Below are positions 25,515 through 33,889 of a DNA stretch of 64,000 bases, piece after piece. The notes under the pieces are model-generated. The model had not been told where the DNA came from. It did not search any database and was given only the letters and a program-made list of their open reading frames with translations. The translations under genes were made by a program, and so were the position numbers. Source of the stretch: JABSQH01 sp039177505 (lineage in GTDB: Bacteria; Actinomycetota; Acidimicrobiia; Acidimicrobiales; Ilumatobacteraceae); assembly GCA_039177505.1 (NCBI GenBank), contig JBCDFR010000009.1:1-64000 (forward strand), read 5' to 3'. Each line of letters opens with the position of its first letter. Within the stretch, counting starts at the first letter, position 1.

Positions 25515-26540
25515 ATGACCGGGAACTCCGTCTTCCGTCCACGCGATGTCGCCGTCCTCGGAGTGGAAGCCGTCGAGGCGCCCGAGGTGATCACCTCGGC
25601 GTGGATCGACGAGCAGCTCGCTGCCACCTACGATCGCACGGGTCTCACTCCGGGCACCCTTGCCGATCTCGCCGGCATCGAAGAGCGGCGGTGGTGGCCC
25701 GAGGGCGTCACCTTCGATGAGGCTGCGGCGATGGCCGGTCGAGCCGTCATCGAGTCGACCGGTATCGACCCTGAACGCATCGGCATGCTGATCTCGACCT
25801 CGGTGTGCAAACACCACCTCGAACCGTCGGTGTCGTGCGCGGTGCACCATCAACTCGAGCTCTCGCCGGCGTGCCTGAATTTCGACGTCGGCAATGCCTG
25901 TCTGGGGTTCATCAACGGCATGCAGATCGCCGCTGCGTCGATCGACGCCGGGATGATCGATTACGCAATCATCGTCGACGGCGAAGGCAGTCGGCACACG
26001 CAGCTGGCGACGATCGAGCGCCTCCGGAGTGAGGACACCACGGCGGCCGACGTGTTCGCCGAATTCGCCTCGCTCACGCTCGGATCGGGTGCGGCGGCGG
26101 CGATCATGTGTCGCGCCTCGGAACACCCCGATGCCCACCGGTTCGTCGGCGGCATCGCTCGTGCGGGCACCGAGCACCACGAGCTGTGTGTCGGCGACCT
26201 CGATCGGATGACGACCGACACGCATGGTTTGCTCGTCGCCGGGCTCGATCTCGCAGAAGCGGCGTGGAAGCACGCCGGGCACGACTTCGACTGGGAGCTC
26301 GGTCTCGATTGGTACGTGATCCACCAGGTGAGCCAGGTGCATACCCGCATGATCACCGACCGGCTCGGCGTCGATCTCGATCGGGTGCCACTGACGTTTC
26401 CCCGGTACGGCAACGTCGGGCCCGCCGCGATTCCGATCACGCTGGTCAGTGCGGCCGACCGCATTCAGCGCGGCGATCGTGTCCTGTGCATGGGAATCGG
26501 CTCGGGCCTCAACACCAGTATCGCCGAACTCGTTTGGTGA
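25515..26540 (+). CDS. oleA: OleA-type thiolase: head-to-head acyl-CoA condensation
   Basis: OleA joins two fatty acyl-CoAs to a 2-alkyl-3-ketoacid, the first step of long-chain olefin synthesis. This FabH-like protein of 341 residues has Glu103 in HHLEPSVSC and Cys129 in VGNACLGFING; their 26-residue spacing equals that of Glu117 and Cys143 in Xanthomonas OleA as I recall it. VIHQVSQVHTRM supplies the active His, and PRYGNVGPAAIP the Asn. ATG 25515 has AAAGGAG 6-7 bases upstream. The stop overlaps the oleBC start (GTGA). The gene order oleA-oleBC-oleD makes the assignment strong. Confidence 0.93.
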   Translation: MTGNSVFRPRDVAVLGVEAVEAPEVITSAWIDEQLAATYDRTGLTPGTLADLAGIEERRWWPEGVTFDEAAAMAGRAVIESTGIDPERIGMLISTSVCKHHLEPSVSCAVHHQLELSPACLNFDVGNACLGFINGMQIAAASIDAGMIDYAIIVDGEGSRHTQLATIERLRSEDTTAADVFAEFASLTLGSGAAAAIMCRASEHPDAHRFVGGIARAGTEHHELCVGDLDRMTTDTHGLLVAGLDLAEAAWKHAGHDFDWELGLDWYVIHQVSQVHTRMITDRLGVDLDRVPLTFPRYGNVGPAAIPITLVSAADRIQRGDRVLCMGIGSGLNTSIAELVW

Positions 26541-29125
26541 CTCCGGCGCTGCCGACGCCCGCCGATTGGGAACGGTGGGGGGTGCCGGCCCACTGGTCGC
26601 GCACGGTCGACGTCCCAGAACGCGGTGGTGCGACTCGCCGGTGGCACGTGCTCGACACCGGGTTGCCTGAGGTCGAGGCGCCTGGCCCGACGGTCGTGTG
26701 CGTGCACGGCAACCCCACGTGGAGCTACGTCTGGTCGACCGTCGTTGCCACATTGGCGCCGCGTCACCGCGTCGTTGCGGTGGATCAGCTGGGCATGGGC
26801 TACAGCGAGCGCACGCCACGACGACGGTATGCGGATCGCGTTGCTGACCTCGCCGATGTGATCGATGCGCTGGCGCTCACCGCCGAGGGGCCGATCGTGA
26901 TCGCCGGCCACGATTGGGGTGGTGCGATCGCGATGGGGTGGGCCGTCGATCACTCCGACGATCTGGCCGCAATGGTGCTGTGCAACACCGGCATCGCCGT
27001 GCCGACGGGGCGATCAGCCCCTGCGGTCATCCGGTTGGCCGCCTCGCCGTTCCTGCTCGATGCGGTGTGTCGCGGGACGCGGCTGTTCGTCAGTGGCGCA
27101 AGCCGGCTGTCGCGCGACCGCCTGACCAAGGTCGAGCGATCTGCGCTCGCGGCCCCATATCGCGGTGCCCCGCAGCGGGCGGCGATCGCCGACTTCGTCG
27201 ATGACATCCCCTTGCGTGACGACGCGCCGAGCGAGGCCGACCTCGCCGCTGTTGCCGCAGGCCTCGCCGATGTGCGCGCACCCGTGCTGCTGGCTTGGGG
27301 CCCGGACGATCCGGTGTTCAACGACGACTTCCTCGATGATCTGGCTGCTCGGATGCCGCATGCCGACCGTCATCGCTTCCCCCGGGGCGGGCACCTGTTG
27401 CCCTTGGAGCACATCGGGTCGCCATCGGCGGCGACGGTGATCGTCGATTGGATCGACGGCGCGATGCCATCGGCTCTGCCCGTATCGACACCGGTGGTGG
27501 CGGTTTCGGCCGATGCAACTTTGTCGGACCATCGTCCGTTGTGGGCGCCGATCGACGATGCGGCCACGAGTCGCGCCGACGAACGCGCCGTGATCGACAT
27601 GGCGAATGGCGACACATTGACGTGGGCCCAACTGGGGGAGCGGATCGAGCGTGGTGCACATGCGCTGCGCGCTGCTGGCGTGAGGCCCGGTGATCGGGTG
27701 GCCGTGCTCACGCCACCGGGCGTCGACGCACTCGTCGTGGCCTACGCAATCGTGCGCGCCGGTGGAGTTGCCGCCGTTGCCGACCGTGGACTCGGGCTGT
27801 CCGGACTGCGAACGGCGATCCGTTCGTCGCGGCCCCGGTTCGTCGTCGGACCGAGACAGGCACGGGCAGCGGCACGGTTGTTGCGCTGGGCCCCAGGCGC
27901 AACGATGATCGATCCAGGCGCCCTGCTCGATGGATCGGCCAGCGGTGAGCTCCCGGTGCCGGGACCCGACGAACCGGCTGCGGTGCTGTTCACATCCGGC
28001 GCCACCGGACCGGCTAAAGGGGTGCGCTATACCCATGCCCAGCTGGCTGCCCAGCGCGATGCGCTGGCCTCGACGTACTCCATCTCGTCCGACGACCGCC
28101 TCGTTGCTGCATTCGCACCTTTTGCCCTCTACGGCCCCGGTCTAGGGATCACAACGGCTCTTCCCGATAGCGACGTCACTAGACCCAGCACGTTGACGGC
28201 AACGGCGTTGTCCGCCGCCTGCACCGCGGTCGGTGCGACGATGGCGTTTGCCTCTCCGGCCGCGCTCGCCAACGTCGTGCGCACGGCCAGCGCACTCGAC
28301 GGCGGCGCCGACGTCGATGGGCTGCGGTCACTTCGAGTGGTGATGAGCGCCGGTGCGCCGGTGCCGTCCGAGCTGTTGCACGACGTTGCCGATCTGGCGC
28401 CGGCAGCCACGCTGCACACGCCGTACGGGATGACCGAGTCGCTGCCGGTCGCCGACATCGAGCTGGCGGCGATCGACGTTGCCGACCAGGCTGATCCGAA
28501 CGGTGGAGTGTGCGTCGGTCCGCCGGTCGACGGCGTCGACGCGATCATCGCGGCCTATAACTTCGACGCCGGCGAGCCGGTCGTCGCGCTCGGCGCAGGC
28601 GTGACGGGCGAGATCCTCGTCCGGTCGCCGTGGACCAGCGCCGGCTACGACGGGCTCTGGGCGACCGAGGCGGCGGCTCGCCCGGTCGATGCGACCGGGG
28701 TGCAGTGGCATCGCACGGGCGACGTCGGTCACGTCGACGCGCAGGGCCGACTGTGGGTCGAAGGTCGGAGCGTGCACGTCATCGATGCGCCGGGCGCACC
28801 GATCACGCCGGTCCCCGTCGAACGAGCGGTCGAACGTCGACTGCGAGGAACCCGAGTTGCCGCTGTTGGCGTCGGCCCGTCAGGCAGGCAGCAGTTGGTC
28901 GTGGTGGTCGAGCAGCGAGGTCAGAACGGACTCTCCAGCGCCGACATCGCCGCCAAGGTGCGGTCAGCAGTCGAGCCACTGGGTGTCGCCGTCGCCGCCG
29001 TGCTCGCCGCTGGTGACATCCCCGTCGACATCCGTCACGAGGCCAAGATCGACCGGGGCGCGGTCGCCCGTTGGGCCGGCGACGTGTTGGCCGGACGCCG
29101 CACCAAGGCGCTGCGCCGACATTGA
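26537..29125 (+). CDS. oleBC: OleBC fusion: beta-lactone decarboxylase + beta-lactone synthetase
   Basis: This 862-residue protein fuses two enzymes. Residues ~1-310 are an alpha/beta hydrolase of the haloalkane dehalogenase type (VCVHGNPTWSY, nucleophile Asp in AGHDWGGAIAM, RGGHLLPLEHI); OleB decarboxylates the beta-lactone to the cis-olefin. Residues ~335-862 are an acyl-adenylate-forming domain (LFTSGATGPAKGVRY, TPYGMTESLPVAD, HRTGDVGHVDAQG); OleC closes the 2-alkyl-3-hydroxyacid to the beta-lactone. The fused form is known in actinobacteria. GTG 26537 overlaps oleA by four bases, and oleD starts two bases after the stop. Codons upstream of 26537 in this frame are antisense or shadow sequence. 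Confidence 0.92.
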   Translation: MTPALPTPADWERWGVPAHWSRTVDVPERGGATRRWHVLDTGLPEVEAPGPTVVCVHGNPTWSYVWSTVVATLAPRHRVVAVDQLGMGYSERTPRRRYADRVADLADVIDALALTAEGPIVIAGHDWGGAIAMGWAVDHSDDLAAMVLCNTGIAVPTGRSAPAVIRLAASPFLLDAVCRGTRLFVSGASRLSRDRLTKVERSALAAPYRGAPQRAAIADFVDDIPLRDDAPSEADLAAVAAGLADVRAPVLLAWGPDDPVFNDDFLDDLAARMPHADRHRFPRGGHLLPLEHIGSPSAATVIVDWIDGAMPSALPVSTPVVAVSADATLSDHRPLWAPIDDAATSRADERAVIDMANGDTLTWAQLGERIERGAHALRAAGVRPGDRVAVLTPPGVDALVVAYAIVRAGGVAAVADRGLGLSGLRTAIRSSRPRFVVGPRQARAAARLLRWAPGATMIDPGALLDGSASGELPVPGPDEPAAVLFTSGATGPAKGVRYTHAQLAAQRDALASTYSISSDDRLVAAFAPFALYGPGLGITTALPDSDVTRPSTLTATALSAACTAVGATMAFASPAALANVVRTASALDGGADVDGLRSLRVVMSAGAPVPSELLHDVADLAPAATLHTPYGMTESLPVADIELAAIDVADQADPNGGVCVGPPVDGVDAIIAAYNFDAGEPVVALGAGVTGEILVRSPWTSAGYDGLWATEAAARPVDATGVQWHRTGDVGHVDAQGRLWVEGRSVHVIDAPGAPITPVPVERAVERRLRGTRVAAVGVGPSGRQQLVVVVEQRGQNGLSSADIAAKVRSAVEPLGVAVAAVLAAGDIPVDIRHEAKIDRGAVARWAGDVLAGRRTKALRRH

Positions 29126-29127
29126 CG

Positions 29128-30141
29128 ATGCGCACGTTGGTCACCGGAGCATCCAGTCGGATCGGATGTGGGGTCGTAGCTGCGCTGATGGGTCGTGGCG
29201 ACGACGTGGTGACGCTGCAGCGACGCCATGTCAACGCGCTGGATGCGTTTGGCGTTGAGCAGGTGCTCGGTGACGTACGCGATGAGCGCACCGTGATCGA
29301 CGCGGTGAATGGCTGTGACGCCGTCGTCCATCTGGCTGCACGAGTTGGCGTCGTCGGTAGTTGGGAGGACTTTCGTTCGGTCAACGTCGATGGCACCGCC
29401 AACGTGCTGGCGGCTGCCCGCCGTGCGGGGACCGAGCGCGTGGTGCACGTGTCGTCGCCGTCGGTCGCCCACGAAGGGGACTCACTCGTTGGTGAGGGCG
29501 CAGGACCGCCCGTCGTTGGCCGTCGGCGTGCGTGCTACCCCGAGTCGAAGGCGCGCGCCGAGCAGGTGGCACTGGCGCCGTCAGAGGAGCCAACGCGCGT
29601 CGTCGCGGTTCGACCTCATCTGGTGTGGGGGCCGGGCGATGAGCAGCTTGTCGGGCGGATCGTCGATCGCGCCGCTGCGGGTCGGTTGACATTGGTTGGC
29701 ACCGGTGCTGCGCTGATCGATACGACCTACATCGACAACGCCGTCGATGCGCTGGTCGCGGCGGTCGATGCGCTCGAGCCGGGTGCACCGTGCGTGGGCC
29801 GGGCGTATGTCGTCGCCAACGGCGAGCCCCGTCCGATCGCAGAACTGATCGCAGGCATCTGCGCAGCCGCTGGCGTGCCGTTTGAGCCGCGATACGTCCC
29901 GGTGCGGGTGGCGCGACCGGTGGGTGCGTTGGTGGAGCGCGCATGGTCGGTGGTTGCGTCGCGCTCGGAGCCGCCGATGACGGAGTTCGTCGCCGAGCAG
30001 TTGGGCACCGCTCATTGGTTCGATCCCCGCCCTGCTGCGACCGATCTTGGCTGGCATCCGCGCGTGTCGATCGACAAGGGTCTGGCCCGCCTCAGGGAGT
30101 GGTTCGCCGCTGGCTGTCCGGAGTGGCCTCACGCCCAGTAG
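29128..30141 (+). CDS. oleD: OleD-type NAD(P)-dependent 2-alkyl-3-ketoacid reductase
   Basis: OleD reduces the OleA product to the 2-alkyl-3-hydroxyacid. It is an extended SDR of the 3-beta-hydroxysteroid dehydrogenase group, 337 residues. Motifs: N-terminal LVTGASSRIGCGVV (GxxxxG variant), VVHLAARVGVVG, VHVSSPSVAHEG, and active-site CYPESKARAE (Tyr, Lys). VRPHLVWGPGDEQLVGR and VDALEPG follow. ATG 29128 comes two bases after the oleBC stop, so it is the last gene of the ole operon. The tRNA-Cys gene lies 12 bases downstream. Confidence 0.9.
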   Translation: MRTLVTGASSRIGCGVVAALMGRGDDVVTLQRRHVNALDAFGVEQVLGDVRDERTVIDAVNGCDAVVHLAARVGVVGSWEDFRSVNVDGTANVLAAARRAGTERVVHVSSPSVAHEGDSLVGEGAGPPVVGRRRACYPESKARAEQVALAPSEEPTRVVAVRPHLVWGPGDEQLVGRIVDRAAAGRLTLVGTGAALIDTTYIDNAVDALVAAVDALEPGAPCVGRAYVVANGEPRPIAELIAGICAAAGVPFEPRYVPVRVARPVGALVERAWSVVASRSEPPMTEFVAEQLGTAHWFDPRPAATDLGWHPRVSIDKGLARLREWFAAGCPEWPHAQ

Positions 30142-30153
30142 GGTCTCCGACTT

Positions 30154-30225
30154 GGCGACGTGGCCGAGTGGCTTAGGCAACGGCCTGCAAAGCCGTCTAC
30201 CCGGGTTCGATTCCCGGCGTCGCCT
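30154..30225 (+). tRNA. tRNA-Cys (GCA)
   Basis: The acceptor stem pairs GGCGACG with CGTCGCC. The anticodon loop CTGCAAA gives GCA, and the T loop reads GGTTCGATTCC. A T discriminator and an encoded CCA (30226-30228) follow. The gene is on the same strand, 12 bases after oleD. Confidence 0.95.
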
Positions 30226-30240
30226 CCACACTGCAGCTCT

Positions 30241-30268
30241 GGACAGCGGGGCGAGATCCCGCCTGTCC
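30241..30268 (+). terminator. Hairpin after tRNA-Cys, probable terminator
   Basis: GGACAGCGGG (30241-30250) pairs with CCCGCCTGTCC (30258-30268) with one bulged C and a 7-base loop. There is no strong T run. Its position after the tRNA suggests transcription termination. Confidence 0.55.
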
Positions 30269-30277
30269 GGAGCGCAG

Positions 30278-30598
30278 TCAGGTGATGACGGTGCCGTCGG
30301 GGCGGTGGGTGTGCCAGGTGCCGTCAGCGTCGCGATGAACGCGGAAGCCGTGTTCTTTCTGCGGGTTGTGCGGGACTGTGGCACCGTGCGCCCCCCCCCA
30401 ACTGAGGTTGTCGTCGGCATCGCACCGGCTCACGGGTCGGTCGCAACCAGCCCACGCACACTCCGTCGCCAACAACATCACCGCCTCGCGAGCGGCACCG
30501 GTGAACAACCGCGACCGCCGACCCAGATCGGTGATCACACCGTGGCTGTCGTACACGACACGCCGGATGTGGCCGACGAGCGCAGCGTTGATGGCGTG
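30278..30598 (-). pseudogene. C-terminal remnant of a DUF222/13E12-type HNH endonuclease gene
   Basis: The frame reads HAINAALVGHIRRVVYDSHGV, LGRRSRLFTGAAREAV, CAWAGCDRP and ends KEHGFRVHRDADGTWHTHRP. These are hallmarks of the C-terminal part of actinobacterial DUF222-HNH proteins. The ~350-residue N-terminal part is missing. The HNH core between CDRP and KEHGF is shortened: the histidine/asparagine cluster is gone, and a run of about ten C lies at ~30392-30401. The gene abuts the DUF2855 stop. It is a decayed multicopy repeat-family gene. Confidence 0.8.
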
Positions 30599-31687
30599 TC
30601 AGCTGAGGACCGCGATGCTGGCTTCGCTCGGGTCGGCCGCGTCCTGCACCATCGCAAGGTACGCCTCCTCCAGCCCCGAGAGCCCGGGCCGTTCGACGAT
30701 CGTGGCCCAGCTCGGCGCGACCTCGAGTAGCCGTTCCCATGCCACGCCGAGGCGGGCTTGGTAGCCGTCTTGCCCCCAGTCGGCGACTCGCTTCTGGATC
30801 TGGCTTGGCGCGAAGAAGAACTCCGGAGATGGCCCCGGGAGTTCCTCGTCGGTGGCGGTTGCGTCCCAGTGCGTCAGTCCGACGCTAATCGACGCGCCGA
30901 GCCGGTCGCCGAGGCGTCGATGGACCTCATGGCGGACGCTGGCGTTGCCGGCGACGTCGACGAACGCCGAGGCGACCAGGTCGAGCTCGTCGATCTGGTC
31001 GTAGGCGATCACTCGGTCGTAACAGCCGAGACTCTCCACGTGCTCCACCCGGCCTGGTGATGTGAGTCCGACGACCCTCGGCCGGCTGCCGTCGCGGCCG
31101 ATGGTGCACAATGCCGTGCCGGCCGAGGTCTTGCTCGACGCGCTGGAGATGATGATCTGCTCGGCACCGAAGTCGCCGTTGTCGGCCAGATAGTCATCGA
31201 GCACGAATGACGTGACGAAAAGCGGGATGAAGATCGCCTGGAGATCCTCGGTGTCGGGTTGGTAGGTGGGGTCGGCGGTCGTGAACCCGTATCCGTTGTA
31301 CACAGCAGGAAGATCGGCGCGATGTGCCGCCCCGTCGACGAAGCCCGACGGGCTCACACGTGTGGGGGAGACGACGAGGTGCGTGGCCATCGGCAGGTAG
31401 CCGAAAACCCGCGTGCCGATGGCGACGCCGTCGACATCACCCGCGATCACGTCGGCGAACCCCCACACCGGGATGCGTCCCCACCCGTCGTCAGCGGAGG
31501 GGAAGAAGTTCCAGTACCCCACCATGTCGCCAGCGGCGCCGTAGGTGACGTTGTTGGCGGTGAGCCCGACCCGATCGACACGCAGCAGCACCTGACCCTC
31601 CTCCAGCATCGGCAGCGCGTCGGTGGTGTGGCGGGTGATTCCCAGGTCGTCGCGGCGGACCTCGAGCACGTCGATCACGTCGGTCAT
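30599..31687 (-). CDS. DUF2855 family protein, MDR-like
   Basis: This 362-residue protein matches the DUF2855 pattern: VLLRVDRVGLTANNVTYG near the N-terminus, then GRIPVWGFADV. A nucleotide-binding-like region follows (IIISSASSKTSAGTAL) with a later DVAGNASVRHEVHRRLGDRL. The N-terminal half resembles the GroES-like part of medium-chain dehydrogenases and the Ser-rich part resembles their cofactor domain, but the family's activity is not established. ATG 31687 is preferred over the upstream GTG/ATG choices because MTDVIDVLEVRRDD is the conserved start. It is followed by the HNH remnant. Confidence 0.8.
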   Translation of the reverse strand: MTDVIDVLEVRRDDLGITRHTTDALPMLEEGQVLLRVDRVGLTANNVTYGAAGDMVGYWNFFPSADDGWGRIPVWGFADVIAGDVDGVAIGTRVFGYLPMATHLVVSPTRVSPSGFVDGAAHRADLPAVYNGYGFTTADPTYQPDTEDLQAIFIPLFVTSFVLDDYLADNGDFGAEQIIISSASSKTSAGTALCTIGRDGSRPRVVGLTSPGRVEHVESLGCYDRVIAYDQIDELDLVASAFVDVAGNASVRHEVHRRLGDRLGASISVGLTHWDATATDEELPGPSPEFFFAPSQIQKRVADWGQDGYQARLGVAWERLLEVAPSWATIVERPGLSGLEEAYLAMVQDAADPSEASIAVLS

Positions 31688-31744
31688 CCCATCACATTCC
31701 CAAACTGGCGACACCGATGGCGAACTTGGAGCTGGCGCTCGATC

Positions 31745-32257
31745 TCAGGGCGCGGTCGTGAGTGCCCGCAACCGATCGCCGATATCGGCGCACTCGTCGC
31801 ATCCCCAGATTGCCTGGTACACGCGACAACCGAGGCAGAGCGCAAACACCGCTTCGAGCGATGCCGCGGCGATCAACATCACCACGAGCACCACGGCGAC
31901 GGTCGCGACGCCGAGAGCGAGTGCCAGCGCAGCACCACCGGAGAACGTCAGCCCGATCGCCTGCGCGAAGCGCTTCGGTGGTCCCGGCACCTGCCTCGAA
32001 TCCACGGAGAACCGGCGCTCGATCCAAGGTGTGATCACCCGTGTCGACAGCTGACCGAGGGGCGAGAGTGTCGGGCCCGTGGCGACGCGGGCGGCGAAAC
32101 CGGCCACCAACAGCGCGAGCAGCCACGGACTCGATGTCGCCAGCACTGCGGATGAAAGGGTGACGACGCCGGCCGCCACTACACGAGCTGCGGTCTCGTT
32201 GACCGGATCGGGGAACGAGAACACTGCCGAGTAATGAACACCGGCGGAGGAAGGCAC
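31745..32257 (-). CDS. DUF4395 family membrane protein
   Basis: This 170-residue protein has three or four membrane helices: near 22-45 (AAGVVTLSSAVLATSSPWLL), 45-58 and 105-138 (ALALALGVATVAVVLVVMLI). VNETAARVVAAGV at the N-terminus and the loop with SPLGQLSTRVITPWI are DUF4395 signatures. The C-terminus has a cysteine pair (ALCLGC and GCDEC), suggesting a redox or metal role; DUF4395 genes often neighbour thiol/sulfur genes, but none is here. GTG 32257 sits about 6 bases after a TATACT -10 element (minus strand 32264-32269), so the mRNA may be leaderless. Confidence 0.75.
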   Translation of the reverse strand: MPSSAGVHYSAVFSFPDPVNETAARVVAAGVVTLSSAVLATSSPWLLALLVAGFAARVATGPTLSPLGQLSTRVITPWIERRFSVDSRQVPGPPKRFAQAIGLTFSGGAALALALGVATVAVVLVVMLIAAASLEAVFALCLGCRVYQAIWGCDECADIGDRLRALTTAP

Positions 32258-32263
32258 GCACCC

Positions 32264-32269
32264 AGTATA
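32264..32269 (-). promoter_or_regulatory. -10 element for the DUF4395 gene, possibly leaderless
   Basis: On the minus strand TATACT is followed by six bases and then GTG at 32257. A start of transcription at the GTG would make a leaderless mRNA, common in actinobacteria. The -35 region is weak. A small dyad (CCCGAT/ATCGGG, 32272-32290) overlaps the upstream part and faces the phoH gene. Confidence 0.45.
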
Positions 32270-32358
32270 AACCCGATCACTTCAATCGGGAATTGGGTCG
32301 TGCGCGGCCGAATCCCCTCGTCGGTGGTCAATGCACCGAGGTACCATGGGGAGCGCAC

Positions 32359-33321
32359 ATGACCGGAACCACAGCAAGCACCCACGCCACCGTGGTCGTT
32401 CCCGGCATGCATCTGATGACGGCGCTCGTCGGCCCGCGGGATCAATTCCTCCGCCAAATCGAGCAACGCTTCGCCGCCGTGCGCATCAGCGTGCGCGGCA
32501 ACGAGGTGCGTATCGACGGCGAGGACACCACGCGAGTGGCCGATGCGACCCGACTGTTCGAGGAGCTGATCATGCTGCTCCAACGTGGTCAGCAGCTCGA
32601 CGATCCGACGCTGCAGCGAATTCTCGACATGGTCGACGCCGCCGAACGGCCGAGTGAGATCCTCAGCCATGAGGTATTGCGCGGTGCAAAGGGTCGCCAG
32701 GTCAAGCCAAAGACGGCAGGACAGAAGCGCTACGTCGACACGATCGCCGAGAACGTCATCACCTTCGGTCTCGGTCCGGCCGGGACAGGGAAGTCGTGGC
32801 TTGCGGTGGCCATGGCGGTGCGTGCGTTGCAGGCCAAAGAGGTGCAGCGCATCATCCTCACCCGTCCCGCGGTAGAGGCGGGAGAGCGGCTGGGTTTCCT
32901 GCCCGGCGACCTGATGGCCAAGATCGACCCGTACCTGCGCCCGCTCTACGACGCGCTGTACGACATGCTCGACCCCGACGCTGTCACCCGGTTGCTCGAA
33001 CGACAGGTGGTCGAGGTGGCGCCGCTGGCGTTCATGCGCGGACGCACGTTGAACAACAGCTTCATCATTCTCGACGAGGCGCAAAACGCCACCCCTGAAC
33101 AGATGAAGATGTTCCTCACGCGAATTGGGTTCGGCTCGCGCGTGGTCGTCACCGGCGACACCACCCAGGTCGACGTCCCCAACGGAAAGAGCGCGTTGGC
33201 AGGACTCGAACGGACGCTCACCGGCATCGACAGCCTGGCATTTGTCCACCTGTCGGGCGATGACGTCGTGCGCCACCGGATCGTCGCCGACATCGTTGCC
33301 GCATACGAGCGCAGCAGCTGA
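32359..33321 (+). CDS. phoH: PhoH family P-loop ATPase
   Basis: PhoH proteins are P-loop NTPases linked to RNA metabolism; this is the common bacterial PhoH (YbeZ type) of 320 residues. The Walker A motif is GPAGTGKSWLAVAM, the Walker B motif IILDEAQNATPEQMKMF, and the signature FGLGP. Sensor-type motifs are VVTGDTTQVDVP and VRHRIVADIV. An N-terminal KH-like part carries VRGNEVRIDGE. ATG 32359 follows GGGGAG. It is three bases from ybeY, the conserved partner gene. Confidence 0.92.
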   Translation: MTGTTASTHATVVVPGMHLMTALVGPRDQFLRQIEQRFAAVRISVRGNEVRIDGEDTTRVADATRLFEELIMLLQRGQQLDDPTLQRILDMVDAAERPSEILSHEVLRGAKGRQVKPKTAGQKRYVDTIAENVITFGLGPAGTGKSWLAVAMAVRALQAKEVQRIILTRPAVEAGERLGFLPGDLMAKIDPYLRPLYDALYDMLDPDAVTRLLERQVVEVAPLAFMRGRTLNNSFIILDEAQNATPEQMKMFLTRIGFGSRVVVTGDTTQVDVPNGKSALAGLERTLTGIDSLAFVHLSGDDVVRHRIVADIVAAYERSS

Positions 33322-33324
33322 CCG

Positions 33325-33837
33325 GTGCAGGTCGAGGTCGTTGCGGCCGACGAGCGCGACCTCGATGACGTCGGCGCATCGCCGGAGTCTCCTGTCGATC
33401 TGGGGCGTTGGCGAGCACTCGCCGCGGCCGTTGTCGCCGATCTGGGTGGACGCGGTGAACTGACGCTCACGTTCGTCGACCGCGCAACGATGCAGACGCT
33501 GAACACCGAGTGGATGGGGATCGACCGTCCAACCGATGTGCTCGCTGCCCAGCTCGATGCTCCGGGCGAGCCCGGGGCCGACAGCGAGCCGGTGCTTCCG
33601 TTGTTGCTCGGCGACGTTGTCGTCTGCCCCGCGGTTGCTGTCGATCAGTTCGCCGACCACGCCGGAACGTACGTCGACGAGATCGCCCTGCTCGTGGTGC
33701 ACGGGATCCTGCACGTGTTCGGTCACGACCATGCCGATCCTGACGAGGCGACGGCGATGCGCAGCGAGGAGCGCCGCCTTCTCGAGCGCTACCACTGGCA
33801 CGGCCCGACGCCCGACGGATTCCGTCACGAGCACTGA
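33325..33837 (+). CDS. ybeY: YbeY endoribonuclease, rRNA maturation factor
   Basis: YbeY is a zinc-dependent single-strand RNase needed for 16S rRNA 3' end maturation and quality control. The 170-residue protein has the metal motif with His126, His130 and His136 (VVHGILHVFGHDH) and the start strand LTLTFVDRATMQTLN. The TDVL motif is followed by AAQLD where many homologs have SFP. GTG 33325 is three bases after the phoH stop. The usual continuation to era is broken here: era lies ~19 kb away. Confidence 0.92.
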   Translation: MQVEVVAADERDLDDVGASPESPVDLGRWRALAAAVVADLGGRGELTLTFVDRATMQTLNTEWMGIDRPTDVLAAQLDAPGEPGADSEPVLPLLLGDVVVCPAVAVDQFADHAGTYVDEIALLVVHGILHVFGHDHADPDEATAMRSEERRLLERYHWHGPTPDGFRHEH

Positions 33838-33889
33838 CCCGCTGCCGTCGAACCGGGAGCCGGTATGTCGAGCGTCTAGCGTCGCCGGC

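Noticed and set aside
26108..26536. Longer start for the OleBC protein
   Set aside because: The upstream codons in this frame are antisense-like and overlap oleA in another frame; the GTGA overlap at 26537 is the normal coupling.
32272..32290. Riboswitch ahead of phoH
   Set aside because: Only a 6-bp dyad is visible; it is too small and lacks known riboswitch elements.
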